DNA from: Trichobilharzia szidati
Lineage: Eukaryota > Platyhelminthes > Trematoda > Strigeidida > Schistosomatidae
DNA: 64,000 nucleotides
Direction: 5' to 3'
Assembly (NCBI GenBank): GCA_944472155.2
Contig: OX235279.1
Span: 174,075,868-174,139,867, forward strand
Position 1 is the first letter of the stretch. Each line of letters opens with the position of its first letter. Shown here one piece after another: positions 31,500 to 43,329 of the stretch. The position numbers and the translations under genes are program-made. The notes beneath the pieces were generated by a model. It was not told the origin of the DNA. It did not search any database and saw nothing but the letters and a program-made list of their open reading frames with translations.

Positions 31500-31870
31500 C
31501 ATGTCATCGTAATGTCATCTGTGAAGGTAAGTAAGCATCTCACCAACCAAGCGAAAGCTCTAAGTGGTACATTTGAAGACAAAAGTAATGAAATGAAACA
31601 AATAAAAGCATCGGTGGTGAATAAATATCCCATAGAATTCATTAGGAGCATCCGAAAAGCTCACAGTAGGGGGAAAACAGTAGTGAAACTACTGATTCTA
31701 ACATAAATAAGAGATAATTTAAGGAATCAACAGTTTTACAGTTCATTTGGGGCCATCTGAAACCCTACTGAATAATCTTAGGACAGCAGGAATTAAGGTG
31801 GCATTTAGACTGACAAACTCATTCAGTGACAACCTCCGTGGGCTAAAAGACCCATTAAAGTTTTCAAATG
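31500..31870 (+). pseudogene. PLE-F, unit 2 copy
   Basis: 64-codon frame KHLTNQAKALSGTFEDKSNE onward, then a stop and the linker piece AFRLTNSFSDNLRGLKDP. Truncated by the gag leader, as in unit 1. Confidence 0.65.
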
Positions 31871-32586
31871 AATGGATACTGAACGAAGAATACTCTTTTC
31901 GATAACCTGCTCTTCATCATGCCCTACAGTTATATATACATTATAGTGAATGAATGAATGAATGAATTGGTGTTATGAACAACAATAACAACAACAATTC
32001 AACAAATTTGGTGGCGGGTTTGCTCAAGATGAACCCACTGCGTATAGAGAAACTAATGGAACAGCAGCTAAGAATGATGGAAATGCTTGCTGGTCTACAG
32101 ATATCACGTCCTGTCGATTCATCTACAGCCAACGACAGCATTGGTAGTAGCATCTCAGAATTCGTTTATGATCCAGATGCGGACGTCACTTTCGATACCT
32201 GGTTTCGCAGATATGAAGACCTATTTCGAGTAGACTTTGCGGATAAAGATGATGTCTGAAAAGTACGGCTTCTACTTCATCAATTGGGAGCAGATGAGCT
32301 AGATAAATATTGCAACTGAATTCTGCCACAGAAGCCCAGCGAAAGATCATTCGATGAAACTGTCCATACCCTTCGTCATCGGTTTAGTGATCAGAGACCT
32401 TTATTCAACATTCGATATCAATGCATGAAACTAGTTCTGAACGGAAATGGTGATATCCATTCTCAGTTGGGTATAGTCAATCGCACGTATGAACGTTTTG
32501 AATTGAAATCGCTCTCAGAAGACCAGTTCAAGGTATTGATTTTCATTTGTGGTTTGCAGTCCCCCAAATTTGCTGACATATGCTAA
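31868..32586 (+). pseudogene. Gypsy-type gag, unit 2, with internal stops
   Basis: Leader plus gag. The frame opens at 31975 with the Asn run and reads FDTWFRRYEDLFRVDF, then stops at a TGA at 32257-32259 (after KDDV), followed by a second stop (CN*ILPQ). The remaining sequence still aligns with unit 1 to KFADIC at 32586. The first stop is shared with unit 3, so it predates their separation; the second is private. Confidence 0.7.
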
Positions 32587-32760
32587 CGGTCCCGCTATGT
32601 TGTGAATTGGCAGAACTTAGAATTCATGGGTTGGCCACTGCATCGGGTTGGGTCCCAGTGTCCTAATCGTATGCCAGGTAGCTCGCCTTGTAAACAGAAG
32701 GTTCTGGTATCGAACCTCGGTGGATGCGTACCGCTGAAGAAATCCTGTAACGGAACAACA
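32587..32760 (+). mobile_element. tRNA-like SINE interrupting gag, unit 2
   Basis: Fuller than the unit-1 copy: ttgtgaattggcagaa and ccgggttgggtcccagtg-type segments are present, then gtatcgaacctcggtggatg as a decayed B box. Confidence 0.6.
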
Positions 32761-33792
32761 TTCAAGCTATTTAAATAACATCGAATCAATAATGATATTA
32801 ATATCAATAGTTTACACTTTGATAGCATCAACATAAATTAAGCTGAATGTCAGAGATTTACTGATTGATTCGGAATATTTTACCACAAGCCGTGGTGGCA
32901 CTTGCAGCTTCACAAAATATTTTTGTATTTTCAATGGAATTTCACTTGAATCGATGTAATTTGTAATCTATGTATAATCCTTTCATTCAAATAGGTGGCC
33001 AGAATTCCAACAGTTTGAAGTGATTCAGCTCTCTCTGAAGTGAATTAATCCTGCTATACTTCTGCTGATGCCTTCATCTTAATGTCTCATGAGAAGGTTT
33101 TCTAGTGTTTAGGTCATTTGATTAATGTCTTACAAGCACAACTTGTGGTGATCAGTAGTGGTGGCTTCCAACTACTCATATCTACTCATCAGTAGTATAT
33201 ATACACCATCATGCAAAACCTGTGGTTATATGAAATGTGAGATAAAGTAAAACAAAATAATCTTCATCAGATGTCTCTACCCATTGAAAATTTATAGCCG
33301 TATGAAAACGAAACACATTTATCACGTCAATATAACAATGTTGACAAAGACTGGTAGCAGAGAAACGCATTTCTTCACTGCACATCATATTTAGTGTTTT
33401 AGTGTTTTAGAATGAAATCTCAACACAAACACTGTGCTTGAGACAGATATAAACGGATTTGTTTGTATAAATGTCATAAAAGCTGACTGCATAACTAACT
33501 GACCAACTGACGGCTTTACTCCTGCATTCAAGATAATCATCATTTATCATGTGTAACCGCCCAAAATGTCACATTTCATGTGAGACTAATTCTAAGTACA
33601 ATGAATTTATCACTATGTAACGTCTTTTCTAATAACGTATATTACAGTAGGCTGATGACAGTTAGTTTACAATAACAATCAGTCATTGTATCATACAAGC
33701 CGACAAAACGTCATCTGAATTAAGTCGTACAGTACGGTACAAAATGATTTGGAAGTATATTTTTTTAACTGTTGTGTTGAATCCCTACATGG
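32761..33792. other. Non-coding spacer left of the CR1 insertion
   Basis: Matches 13691-14685. No gene recognised. Confidence 0.5.
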
Positions 33793-33852
33793 CATCTACA
33801 TCTACATATTGCATCCAACCTACCATTTACTCCATTTATTTATCACCCAAAT

Positions 33853-36617
33853 ATGAATTCTAAAAGGATCATTTACTCTCGTAACTTTATTAATCATTTA
33901 CGATCCAATGAATTGCATATTCCTAAGAAATCAAGGAGGAAGCATCGTAGTGGTTGGCAGAGAGCTCTTAAACGTACACCAATACACTTAACTACAGTCC
34001 CTGTCATAATGAACACTAACTGCCGCTCTCTGCCAAACAAAATAATGTACCTACAATCCTTGATGTCCACTGACACTTATCATAATACTGCGATAATTAC
34101 ATTACAAGAAACATGGTTACACGAACTGTATGATGACAATCTCATCTCACTAAAGGACTTCATCCTATTTAGACAAGACCGACAATGTTGTAATAAGAAA
34201 AATGGGGGCAGAGTTGCTACTTTTATTCACTCCAAATGGTCTGTTTCTAATAATGTTTGCTTCTCATTCTCAAATGACTTCATAGACTGTATCACCGTCA
34301 AATGTCGTCCCAAACATCTCCCCAAATATAAACACATCTTTATCACAAACATGTACATTTCTTCAAGTTGCTCACTATCTAATCTTTCACATTTTGCTGA
34401 TGAATTGACCATGTTTGCTGCTGCCAACTTCGCTAACTCTCTATCTGTTATCAGTGGGGACTTCAACTCGTCAGATTGCTCTTTCCTTGAAGCACTTGGT
34501 TACTCTAACATTGTCAAATTTCCCACTCGACTAGACAAAACACTTGATTTAGTTTTTACAAATGACGAAGGAATATATGAAGCACGTAAACGTGCACCGA
34601 TCCTCAACTCTGATCACTCTATTGTTCGTGTTCTACCAAAAATTTACAGCAAAACACATATTAAAGTCTTCTCGCATCTGTCTATGAAAGCACAACAAAG
34701 ATGCTACTCATCCGAAAACTTACTCAATCTAAAGTGCATGTTACAAAATACTAACTGGGATTTATTCCATGAAAGTTCATTAGACGACACAATAGTCAAT
34801 ATAACGGATTATCTTAAGTTCTGCCTTGATGTATGTTGTCCCAAACAAAAACTATTCAAACGCCTCGACCGCTTCTCATCTCATTATCTCAAACAAATTC
34901 GAAGGCAAAAAGAAACATTATACAAATCCAAAGACAAGTTAGGACTCAAAAAGATTAATGCTCAGATCAAATCTGAAATCAAAAATCTTAATGCTATCTA
35001 TAATGTTTCACTTTTATCATGTAAATCTCCTATCAGCATGTGGAAACTTTTTTAATGAAATTACTGGCAATAGTAAGCATTGTAATGCTTTTCCCTCTTA
35101 TGATGTTAATTCTCTTAATCAGTCTTTTATACGCTGTCCTTCTACCTTAACTACTTCTAATGTTACCTATCATGTAGCTGAAAACTTTCATGACTTAAAT
35201 ACTCTCGATGTTCTAAAATGTCTTAAAACGCTGAAGCCCTCACGTAGCCTTGGCCCTGATGGTATACCTGCATATGTTCTAAAACAATGTGCAGATGTGT
35301 TGTGTTCTCCACTAACCAACATCCTAAACGCTTCTTTCTCCAAAAATATCGTACCTGATGCATGGAAAGACATCAAAATAGTCCCTGTCCCTAAACCTGG
35401 AAACGGCAAGAACGTAAAATTCAGACCCATTGCCATCACTTCCCCGTTTCTAAAGCTGATGGAAAAACTAGTACTCCTTAAAAACTTCGAAGACCCCAAA
35501 CAATTTGCCTATAGACAGGGTAGGAGTACTTTAGACGCTGCAGCCGTCATCATTAGATAAAGATGCCAAATACGTTCGCTGCACGTTTCTTGACTTCACT
35601 TCTGCTTTCGACTCTGTACCTAGATGTCTCCTGCTAAATAAGTTCTCTTTGACAAAAACCGAGTCCTGGGTCACTAACTGGCTGCATTCCTACTTCCCTA
35701 ACAGAATGCAGTGCACCGTATACAAAGGTAAATCATCCTCTGCTGTGCTCACTGAAGCCGGAGTCCCCCAAGGCGCTGTACTCTCCCCACTTCTCTTCTC
35801 TTTCTTTCTACATGACTTACCATCTTCAAATGACATCAATTTTGTCAAATATGCTGACGATCTGTCTGTATCTTTGCCTATCAAATGTCAAAGCGACTGC
35901 TCTAAACTTAGTGGCTTTCTGTCAGAAATCAGCCAGTGGTCCGAGGAAAATGGTCTTACCCTAAACCCCTCCAAGTGCCAAACAGTCAATTTCATCTTTA
36001 GGCATAAATCCGACTTAAACAAACTGGTTGGCTCTCACGAGGTATGCAACATAGATGGCACTGAAATAGAAACCGAATCGGAAATTAAATACCTAGGTGT
36101 CATTCTATCTGCTGATCTCTCCTGGTCGTCTCATATCTTGGCGATTTCTAAGAAAATATTCCGTCTTACCTTCTACATCAAGAAGTTAAAACATTCTAGT
36201 ATAACCCAACCCTTACTCTTACAATTAGTTAATTCTCGCATCCTGCCTATTATTCTCTATTGTTCCCCCTTAGTTTTTCCCCGGCTACTGAAGAAAGACT
36301 ATAACATATTACGCAGGATGTTGAAGGTTGTCAGCAGGGTAAGCAACGTGCCACTTAGCCAGCTTGTTAATATTCTAGTCGACAGGCACATGGACTCCTG
36401 TGAGAAATGGGCCGAGTCCATTTTATCTAACTCACACCACCCTCTTCACTCACAACTCTCCCCTTGCATCTCATCAGGTAAAACCAGAAGCCTATATAGA
36501 AAACTATATGCTCGCACCAGCAAGTACAAAAACTCAACCATCCCCTACTTAGCTCGTGTTCTATGTGATAAAGAAAGCATTAGGCGTGACACCTATAATT
36601 CATTAAATAGTCAGTAG
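33853..36617 (+). pseudogene. CR1-like endonuclease/reverse transcriptase ORF2, two frameshifts
   Basis: An APE-type endonuclease comes first: NTNCRSLPNK (about residues 54-63), QETWL (85-89), SGDFNSSD (201-208) and NSDHSIV (252-258), the usual metal and catalytic motifs. A basic coiled region and the RT follow: SLGPDGIPAYVLK, FRPIAITSPFLKLMEKL, FAYRQGRSTLDAA, FLDFTSAFDSVP (motif A), AGVPQGAVLSPLLFSFFL (motif B) and FVKYADDLSVSL (motif C, DD intact). Then come the SKCQTVNF and EIKYLGVILSADLSWSSHI thumb-region blocks. Three frames are needed: a shift at about 35040-35055 and another at about 35545-35556. In total this is about 920 codons, close to a full CR1-type ORF2. All recognisable catalytic residues remain, so decay is recent compared with the surrounding elements. 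It would copy its RNA at a nicked target. Confidence 0.85.
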
Positions 36618-36972
36618 TACAACTGGATCTCGTCTTTCCAACTCACATCATCAATAGGTACAACATTTTCTTTCTTCCTTTTCTCTTTTCTCTCTCTTAT
36701 TCTTTTCCGTTATGTGCTGCTTTGCTTCTTTCTCTCGCTTACGCCAGTTAATATGTCAGCTCCCACTTTTCTAACACCTTCAAACACTATTCAGCTTTAC
36801 CTTTGCTACCGACATGTCAATGTGTTGTTGTAATAATGAACTGTGATTTCCTTAATCTATGTAGAATTCTATTTATTGATAATGTACTAACTGGATGCAA
36901 TACTGCAGTAAAAATGCTGAGAATTCCATTCTGTATCACATGTACTGTTTTGGAATAAAGCAAATTATTATT
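36618..36972 (+). other. 3' UTR of the CR1-like LINE
   Basis: Pyrimidine-rich at first (tctcttttctctctcttatt), then AT-rich, ending in the ATT tail. Confidence 0.65.
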
Positions 36973-37310
36973 ATCATTCAGAGAACTAATGCAAGCCAAA
37001 GAAACACTGGTCGTCTGGTTCGTTCTTTTTCTAGGACTCTCTCTCTCTTCTGAAGTGCTCATTCAGGGTTCTAGAGGCGATGGAATAATCCAGGACGGAT
37101 AGCAATCAATTCCAAATTTTGCGAGTTGACGTTACAGATAGCAGCAACCTGGCAAGCGCCAACTAGTCACCACTTGTAAATGAACTTCGAAAACTCCATC
37201 TTGTAGTCATTTACTAAGTGAGCGTATTCGCTTGCAGTTACAGACTTTTCCGGCATTATGAAGTGTAAGATTTCAACTACAGTCAGACCCATGAACCAAT
37301 AGAATATAAG
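36973..37310. other. Spacer right of the insertion with a truncated coding-like block
   Basis: Resumes the unit-1 sequence at 14690. The 76-codon minus frame of units 1 and 3 is cut here at about 37295, where the sequence jumps to the equivalent of 15423 (caatagaatataag), removing about 410 bases. Confidence 0.6.
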
Positions 37311-37384
37311 ATTCGTGTGCCACCTCCATTGCACGTAAATTCACAAGTGCAGTGGGAATTGCTATCAGCATGGTAATTCCATAT

Positions 37385-37640
37385 TAGTTTATTTATTAGA
37401 CGTATCACACAGTGAAGGAACAGTATTATTTACTCAGTGACAATGTTTCGAATACAACTCACTTAAGGTTCATAATCATTTCATCAATTATAATCACACG
37501 ACTTCGAAACTTGAGTTTTTTAGTTTTCTTTGTCTTCTGCTATTCGTCGTCGTTGGGGTAGTAGAATTTTCCAGATATCTGTGTGGACAGGTGTTGAATC
37601 ATTCCTATTACACATATTCTCTCTCAGTTTATTCGATAAA
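37385..37640 (-). repeat. PLE-B terminal repeat with hairpin, unit 2
   Basis: The hairpin is more decayed than in units 1 and 3: the minus strand reads gattatgaacc...attcgaaac, keeping only GAA/TTC. Confidence 0.5.
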
Positions 37641-37687
37641 CAAAGCTTCTGTTATCAATCTCTCCCTCCACCCTGTGACATTAGATT

Positions 37688-37950
37688 TTAAAATTGACAT
37701 TTTATCCCATCCATCCTATTGTATGGTTGTGTGTAATTGCATGTAGTGAGTGGAATAGCTGAATTATTCTCTAGATTTCTTATCTTATTTGGGTGAACTA
37801 ATCTAGATTTTGCTGCTAGGATTTTATGTTCAGCTAGTCTGACTGCCCCTGTTCTACTAGTTTGATCTATGTATTTGACCTGACAATCATTCCAGCAGGG
37901 TATCAGATAAACTAAATTGTTTTGTTTCAAAGGCTCCACAGGATTGATCC
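37688..37950 (-). pseudogene. PLE-B GIY-YIG endonuclease fragment, unit 2
   Basis: 83-codon frame: MEPLKQNNLVYLIPC, YIDQTSRTGAVRLAEHK, then NSAIPLTTCNYTQPYNRMDG. It extends further than the unit-1 copy. The last blocks reach into the terminal repeat and may not be native. Confidence 0.7.
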
Positions 37951-38027
37951 TCTAACCGACAAAGCTTGTTTCTAATTGAGTTTGTGGGGAGTTTGAATGC
38001 CAGCTACTTTAATTCCTGCGAGCATTG

Positions 38028-38750
38028 TTAAGAATTCTGCGTAAAGTGGTTTCCTTCCTTGTATGGAATTACTACTGATGATTTAGATTCCTTACTGTTA
38101 ATGTTGTCTTGCGCATATTTGACATGCATGTCGTCATTAATATTATTATTGTCACTATCGATACTATCATTATTTATTTGATTTTTACGTTTGGTTACAT
38201 ATTTCCTGACTAATTTATCCGGGTAATTATTAAGTTTCAAGGCTTCTTTTATGTGTATCACTTCCTGTCTTAGATTTTCTTTGGTGCTACTTAATTTTTG
38301 TGCTCTGTCACTCAAACATTTCACCAATCCTATTTTCACTGACATAGGATGGGATGATCGAAAGTCTAAATATCTGTTTGAGTGTGTGGGTTTCCTGTAG
38401 ATACTAGTGTTTAACTTCCCATCTTCTTTCCTTTATACCGTGCAATCTAACATTAGAAGCTGCCGTTGCTGACTTTCCAATTCATAAGTGAATTGAATTG
38501 CCTTTACCTTGGAGTTGATGTGTTCAAAGAATCTATCGAAATCTTGTGTTCTAAGTACAGTGAATGTTTCATCTACATACCTCCAACATACTTTTGGGGT
38601 AGGACTGAACGTTTCAGTCGCTATGTTTTCCCACCTATCCATGAATATATCTGCTACAACCGGGGATATTGGTGATCCCATGGCAACTACCTCAGTTTTT
38701 TTGTATATCTTCCCTTGGAATTTAAATACTGACGGTGGAGTCAGTCTTTT
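38028..38750 (-). pseudogene. PLE-B reverse transcriptase C-terminal part, unit 2
   Basis: Two frames (38433-38681 and 38028-38345) separated by a stop in the CTV/YRKPTH region. The catalytic box reads WRYVDETF, so the second Asp is Glu, different from Gly in unit 1 and Ala in unit 3. A deletion near 38057 removes the GTSETTLRRIL end. Confidence 0.8.
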
Positions 38751-38754
38751 TTGC

Positions 38755-39105
38755 TATACTTTAGGATGAATCCCCTTGGATATCCACTTCCTCATAGGCA
38801 TTTCTCGATAAATCTTTATTCTTCTTCCGCCTTATTGAGCGGAAACAATTTCCTGACTCTGTCGTACAATGTTCCCTGTAAATGACTCTTACAGTTTATG
38901 AGGCAGAAGTTATTATAATGAAGATAATATCCGGCCAAGGTTCCTTCTCTATAGAGGGACTTTCGACAGTACCATAGTTTCTTCTTTTCACATTAAGAAC
39001 CGGGGAAATGAACTCATCGTTATATTCATATTCTATGATGAATTTAATGATATGACGGTGGATAACACTGTGACGGTCAAGTAATAAAGATGCATGACCC
39101 ACATA
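38755..39105 (-). pseudogene. PLE-D fragment, unit 2
   Basis: As at 16890-17240, with a few substitutions and the same breaks. Confidence 0.45.
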
Positions 39106-39505
39106 ATTATAAGTCGTCTACGTTTGATTTGATGACCAGGAACATTGAAGGAAATACTGAAAATGTTGCCTAGGAGGACAGGGAAACATATTTAAACTGT
39201 ATGTGAGTGGAAATGAATGTCGAAAACATGAAAAAGCCATGGTAAAGAAGAAGGCATAACACAGTCACGAAAATATTCTGCCAGAACAGTCACTTTCTAT
39301 GAATCACACAGTCTTATTAATAGACAACTGGGAATTCATATAAAAAACCAATCAAACATACTGTTATTTATATTCTTGAAAATTTTCTCACGCAATGCAA
39401 AGAATAATTTTGAAGGACACGCACAAGTACAGATTGACAGGAACATAAGTTGGTATTCAGAAGTAGTCACAAGAAACGACATAGGTGACACTATCGGTGT
39501 ATGTC
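39106..39505. other. Non-coding spacer
   Basis: Matches 17241-17640. Confidence 0.5.
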
Positions 39506-39507
39506 CA

Positions 39508-39945
39508 TCACAGAAATTGTAGGTTCAACTTCAGATTGACTGATGTGGAAGTGGCTTTAGTTTGCGCGACTAAGAAGTTGGAGAAGTACCTGCTTATTGA
39601 AATTCATTCATAGCAATGTAGTTCACAAGAAAGCTATATTTATCCAGCTCATCTTCAGAGGAGATGATCTGCCACATCGAATAGACAAGATATTAAGTGT
39701 AACAATAGATAAACTTCTTCCCGTCTGCATCACGTGTCATGCATTTTGTCAATCGAAAGGGGACGAGTACCCATCAGAAATCATTTCTAAATGTTACGTG
39801 CCAGGGTTACTACATCAAAACCACGCAAAGGTGGACATCCATTCGCCTCTCCGAACATATGCCAAGAGCCAGAGACTATAAAAAGCGTTGGATAATATCA
39901 AATCGAATGGTGACACACAGTGGAGATCCCAACTGCATTTGAGAT
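39508..39945 (+). pseudogene. PLE-E linker/endonuclease remnant, unit 2
   Basis: QLIFRGDDLPHRIDKILSVT, where the Arg is closer to the family form than the Gly in unit 1. The same frameshift precedes RWTSIRLSEHMPRARDY. Confidence 0.6.
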
Positions 39946-40059
39946 TATGAAAAATCAGAGATATCCAATTTAGCTTCATTTTTCTGAATCTGTTACCAAT
40001 AAGCGACTTTGAAACCGAAAATATGAATTATTGATAAAAGTTTAAAACTTGAGCTCAAT

Positions 40060-41317
40060 ATACTTCGCAGATTAAGTGGTGCTCGGGAGGCACAAACACG
40101 AGAAAACCAGGCGGGTTTCAGGCCAGGAAGAGGGTGTATTGATCATATTTTCACTCTCCGACAGATTCTAGAACATGGGCATTCGTACCGGCGTCCGACA
40201 ATCATTATTTTTCTTGACCTAAAGACGGAATTCGATTCTGTCGACTCATGCCATCAGCCATTTGAGGGATTATGGCGAATTGTCATCCGAAGTGGTGACG
40301 ACTAGTGGCGTCCGTCAAGGATGCCCATTATCCACATTCCTATTCAATTTCATCACAGACGTACTAATGGACTTAACCCTAACACACTTCAGCGACTCAG
40401 GGATTGACTTGCTACCAGGGAATAATCTCGTTGACTTAGAATATGCAGACGATATAGTCCTTCTAGGCGAGGAATGTAAGATGATGCTGCGGGATTGGAC
40501 TACACCCACCCCTAGATTAGAAATAGGAAGTGAAGTGGTAGAGCACGTTGACGCTTCACTTACTTGGGAAGTACCATCAGCCCCAACGGATTGATCTACG
40601 ACGAAATCTCAGTACGAATACAGAGGGCTAGTTTCGCATATGCCAGTTAACGCCGTCTCTGGCGTAGACGTGATATCGGACTATCGACCAAAGGGCGTGT
40701 GTACTGCTCAACAATCCGCTCCGTCCTCCTTTATGGCTGGCTGTGAGACGTTGCCATTGAGAGCGGAAGACATGAAAAGATTAGATGTCTTCGATCATAG
40801 GTGTCTGCGTTCTATCTCCCGTGTGAAGCGGTATGATAACGTGAGCAATATTGAGGTAAGGCATCGGTCGAGTGCTAGGTAAGGAGGGGAAATCAATCGA
40901 CGAGGCTGTGAAATTACATCGACTGAGATGGTTAGGACACATGTTAGCTAGTGGCGGTCAAACCAAAACATGGCACCAGTCAATGAAATCTAGAACAGTT
41001 AGTCTAGGCCACGTAGGAAGGTGTAGACTGCTGTCTCGTTGGGGTCCTCGGGACGGTAAAAACCAATGGTTGGAAACAATCAGTGACATGGCTCAAAATC
41101 GTTCTCAATGGCTGGCGCAGATGCATACACTCCTTGTCACTCGTGATTTCCAATGAAACTGTTCTGTTCTTCGATATTACTATTCCTTTGTCTCACACCT
41201 CTGTTTAGTGTCTCTAATATGCATTTCTCCTACTTTCTTCTCTTGCTTTGTGTGCTACATGGAGGGAGTGTGGCGACTTGAACTGCCGGACATCTGTGCA
41301 AATTTCTATGTCGAAAA
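40060..41317 (+). pseudogene. RTE-type LINE, unit 2/3 junction copy, with an 82-bp deletion
   Basis: As at 18180-19606 but with two private losses. An 82-bp deletion after FDSVD (gtcgac joined to tcatgcc) removes the REVLW...LYS part. Another deletion near 40944 joins the GHML segment directly to ASGGQTKTWHQ. The latter leaves an open 94-codon C-terminus at 40872-41156 (KSIDEAVKLHRLRWLGH onward). YADD is present at about 40440. Confidence 0.75.
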
Positions 41318-41337
41318 CCGACCGACCGATCGACCGG
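41318..41337 (+). repeat. (CCGA)n microsatellite
   Basis: Same site as 395-414, interrupted by one CCGAT step. Confidence 0.85.
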
Positions 41338-41645
41338 TAGAGTATAACTCCATTATGGATAAGATTTTATTCTGATAAGTCACACAGTGTTACACAGTGA
41401 TATTAACTGATGACCATGTTTCGAGCACAATTTATGACTGCTCATAATCACCTCACATCAAGGCACTACTCACCCAACTTTCTAACTTCCTTTATATAAT
41501 TCCATTATTCCTTATCGCTTGACTTGATTGATAGTTGTAGTATTTTGCATATTTCCGTTATGAGTGATGAGTCATTCATATTGCATGTGTTGAGTGTAGA
41601 CTACTCGATGAACAAGGATTCAGTAATCAATCTCTCTCTATCTCC
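41338..41645 (-). repeat. Single hybrid PLE terminal repeat
   Basis: The left part (tcacacagtgttacacagtg, gatattaactgatgacc) matches copy a; the right part (atgtttcgagcac, ctgctcataatcacctcaca) matches copy b. The crossover lies around 41405-41420. This is the product expected from recombination between copies a and b. Confidence 0.7.
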
Positions 41646-41689
41646 ACCTACCTATGTTACTTCTTAGAATGTCAACCCTCTCCCACCAT

Positions 41690-42840
41690 GCTATTGTGTG
41701 GTTGTGTGTTAATGCATGCATGTAGTGCTGAGCTGTTTTCCGAATTACTCATCTTCTCGGAGTCAACCATTCTTACCTTAGCTAAATTCTTGTGTTCCGA
41801 CAATCTGACTACCACAGATCTACTAGTTTGACTGACCTATGTAGTTGACCCAACACACAGTGATTGCAAGGTATTTTGTAAATTATATTATTTTGTTTAA
41901 TTGGGTCCACCGGGTCTTTTATCGTACACAGCTTCTCCTACCTGAGTGAGTTTGTAGGTTTGAATGCCACCCTAATTCCTGCTTTATTGAGAATCCTACG
42001 TAGGTAAGGTCTCAGATGTCCCCTCCCTCCTTATATGGTATAACAGTGGATGACTTATATTTTCTCTTATTTATTTTACCATTATTAGTTTCACAATTAT
42101 TTTTATTTTCCTCTTGGCCTTTTTCGATCTTCCTAATGAATTTTATAGAATAGTTATTCAACACCAATGTTTCTTCTATCTGTTTCATTTCATCATTTAG
42201 GTCATTTCTTGTGCTACTGAGTGCTACTGCTCGGTTTGTTAGACACCCAACTACTAAGCCTGCCTTCACAGACAGATAACGGATGAGATGAATTCAAGTC
42301 TAAATATCTATTAGCAGAATGCGTTGGCTTTTTATGAACACTAGTGTGTAGTTTACCTTCTTGTATTCGTTTGATTTTACAGTCCAACAGAGCTAATTCT
42401 CCTTGTTCATCTTCCGATTCAAATGTGAATTTTATTCCCTCTGCTAGTGAGTTTATATGTGTCAAGAAGCTAGAAAGAGATATGTTCTGTATTTGACACT
42501 GTGTGTGAAAGTGTCATCCACATATCTCCACCATATTTTGTTTGGAGAAGGATTAAATGTATTTAGAGCCATATTTTCCCACCTGTCCATAAATATATCT
42601 GTTATTATTTCGCTAATATCATGGGCTTAATTTAGTCTCTCTGTAGACGATGATACGTCTTGAAATGGAATGCACACATTTTATCCTGCAAATTCTGTTC
42701 TCTTTGCTTTGATGATAATGTTTGTTTTTTGAAAATTCTGATTTATTACTTACTCTGAAAGCAGATTTATTAGTGTATTCTGGTTTTATTTGTTCCAGAA
42801 ACTTATAGATAGCAACTGTACTGTTTGTATCACACGGTAT
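41690..42840 (-). pseudogene. PLE-A, unit 3 copy
   Basis: Same layout as 1470-2620, with frames 42012-42269 and 42214-42465 overlapping at the shared frameshift (CEG/KAG). A deletion turns LAMMLDCK into LALLDCK. The upstream WWRYVDDTF equivalent lies near 42535. Confidence 0.75.
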
Positions 42841-42899
42841 TTGTTATTTTCAAGTGTTATTCTGCAGTGATCTGCAGTGATTACAAATTACACCACGAA

Positions 42900-43160
42900 C
42901 AGACTTGTCATTTAGAGGAGGATTTCATCATGAGCTAACCATTGGAAAACCTGGGAGTACTGGACAGCTGTTTCACTCTAGTTTGGGACTCTTCAGTAGT
43001 ACGTACCCACCGGGGATCGAACCCAAGACCTTCTGGTTACAAGACGAGCATCCTCGTAGACCATTGAGCCACTGGGACCCAGTCCAATGGCCAGCCCATG
43101 AATTCCAACTACTGCCAATTCACGATATAGCGCAACCACTAGCCAATGTCTTCAACCAGC
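42900..43160 (-). mobile_element. tRNA-like SINE, minus strand, unit 3
   Basis: Best-preserved copy: B box GGTTCGATCCCCGG and A box TGGCTCAATGGTC are both intact on the minus strand, with GTAACCAGAAGGTCTTGG between. The 98-codon plus frame crossing it is repeat-derived. Confidence 0.65.
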
Positions 43161-43329
43161 TCCCTACAATCCAGTACTTGATTAACAATCAAGGGTGTTG
43201 AACAGCTATTCTGCCCTAGTTTTGATCTATCCAGTAGTACGTATTCCTGACAGTACTAGCAGTTGAACTCAGAACTTCCAGCTTATGAGGCCAGCCCATT
43301 GACTATTCAACTACTGGAATGGAATCCAA

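Larger units (their letters stand above)
33793..36972 (+). mobile_element. CR1/Jockey-group LINE insertion, unit 2 only
   Basis: Interrupts sequence that is continuous in units 1 and 3 (ctccatggtatcattcagag at 14680, ctacatggtatcattcagag at 53433). The left junction follows ctacatgg, and a few target bases (about 5-6) are missing just before it. The element begins with a catctacatctacat run and ends in aataaagcaaattattatt, an ATT-type tail as in CR1-like LINEs. I see no clear target-site duplication. The 5' region holds no separate ORF1, so the element may be 5' truncated. Absence from the sister units dates it after the array formed. Confidence 0.8.
19213..40923 (+). repeat. Composite tandem repeat, unit 2
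   Basis: Longest unit, about 21.7 kb, because of the 3.2 kb CR1-type insertion at 33793-36972. Relative to unit 1 it lacks the inverted terminal repeat at 3640, carries instead the segment 22875-23650, has the shorter LINE-B locus, keeps the exon-like block, and has lost about 370 bases around 37295-37320 together with 82 bases inside RTE. Confidence 0.93.

Noticed and set aside
34227..34466. Minus-strand frames inside the CR1 insertion (also 33894, 35188, 35690)
   Set aside because: Antisense shadows of the EN-RT coding strand.
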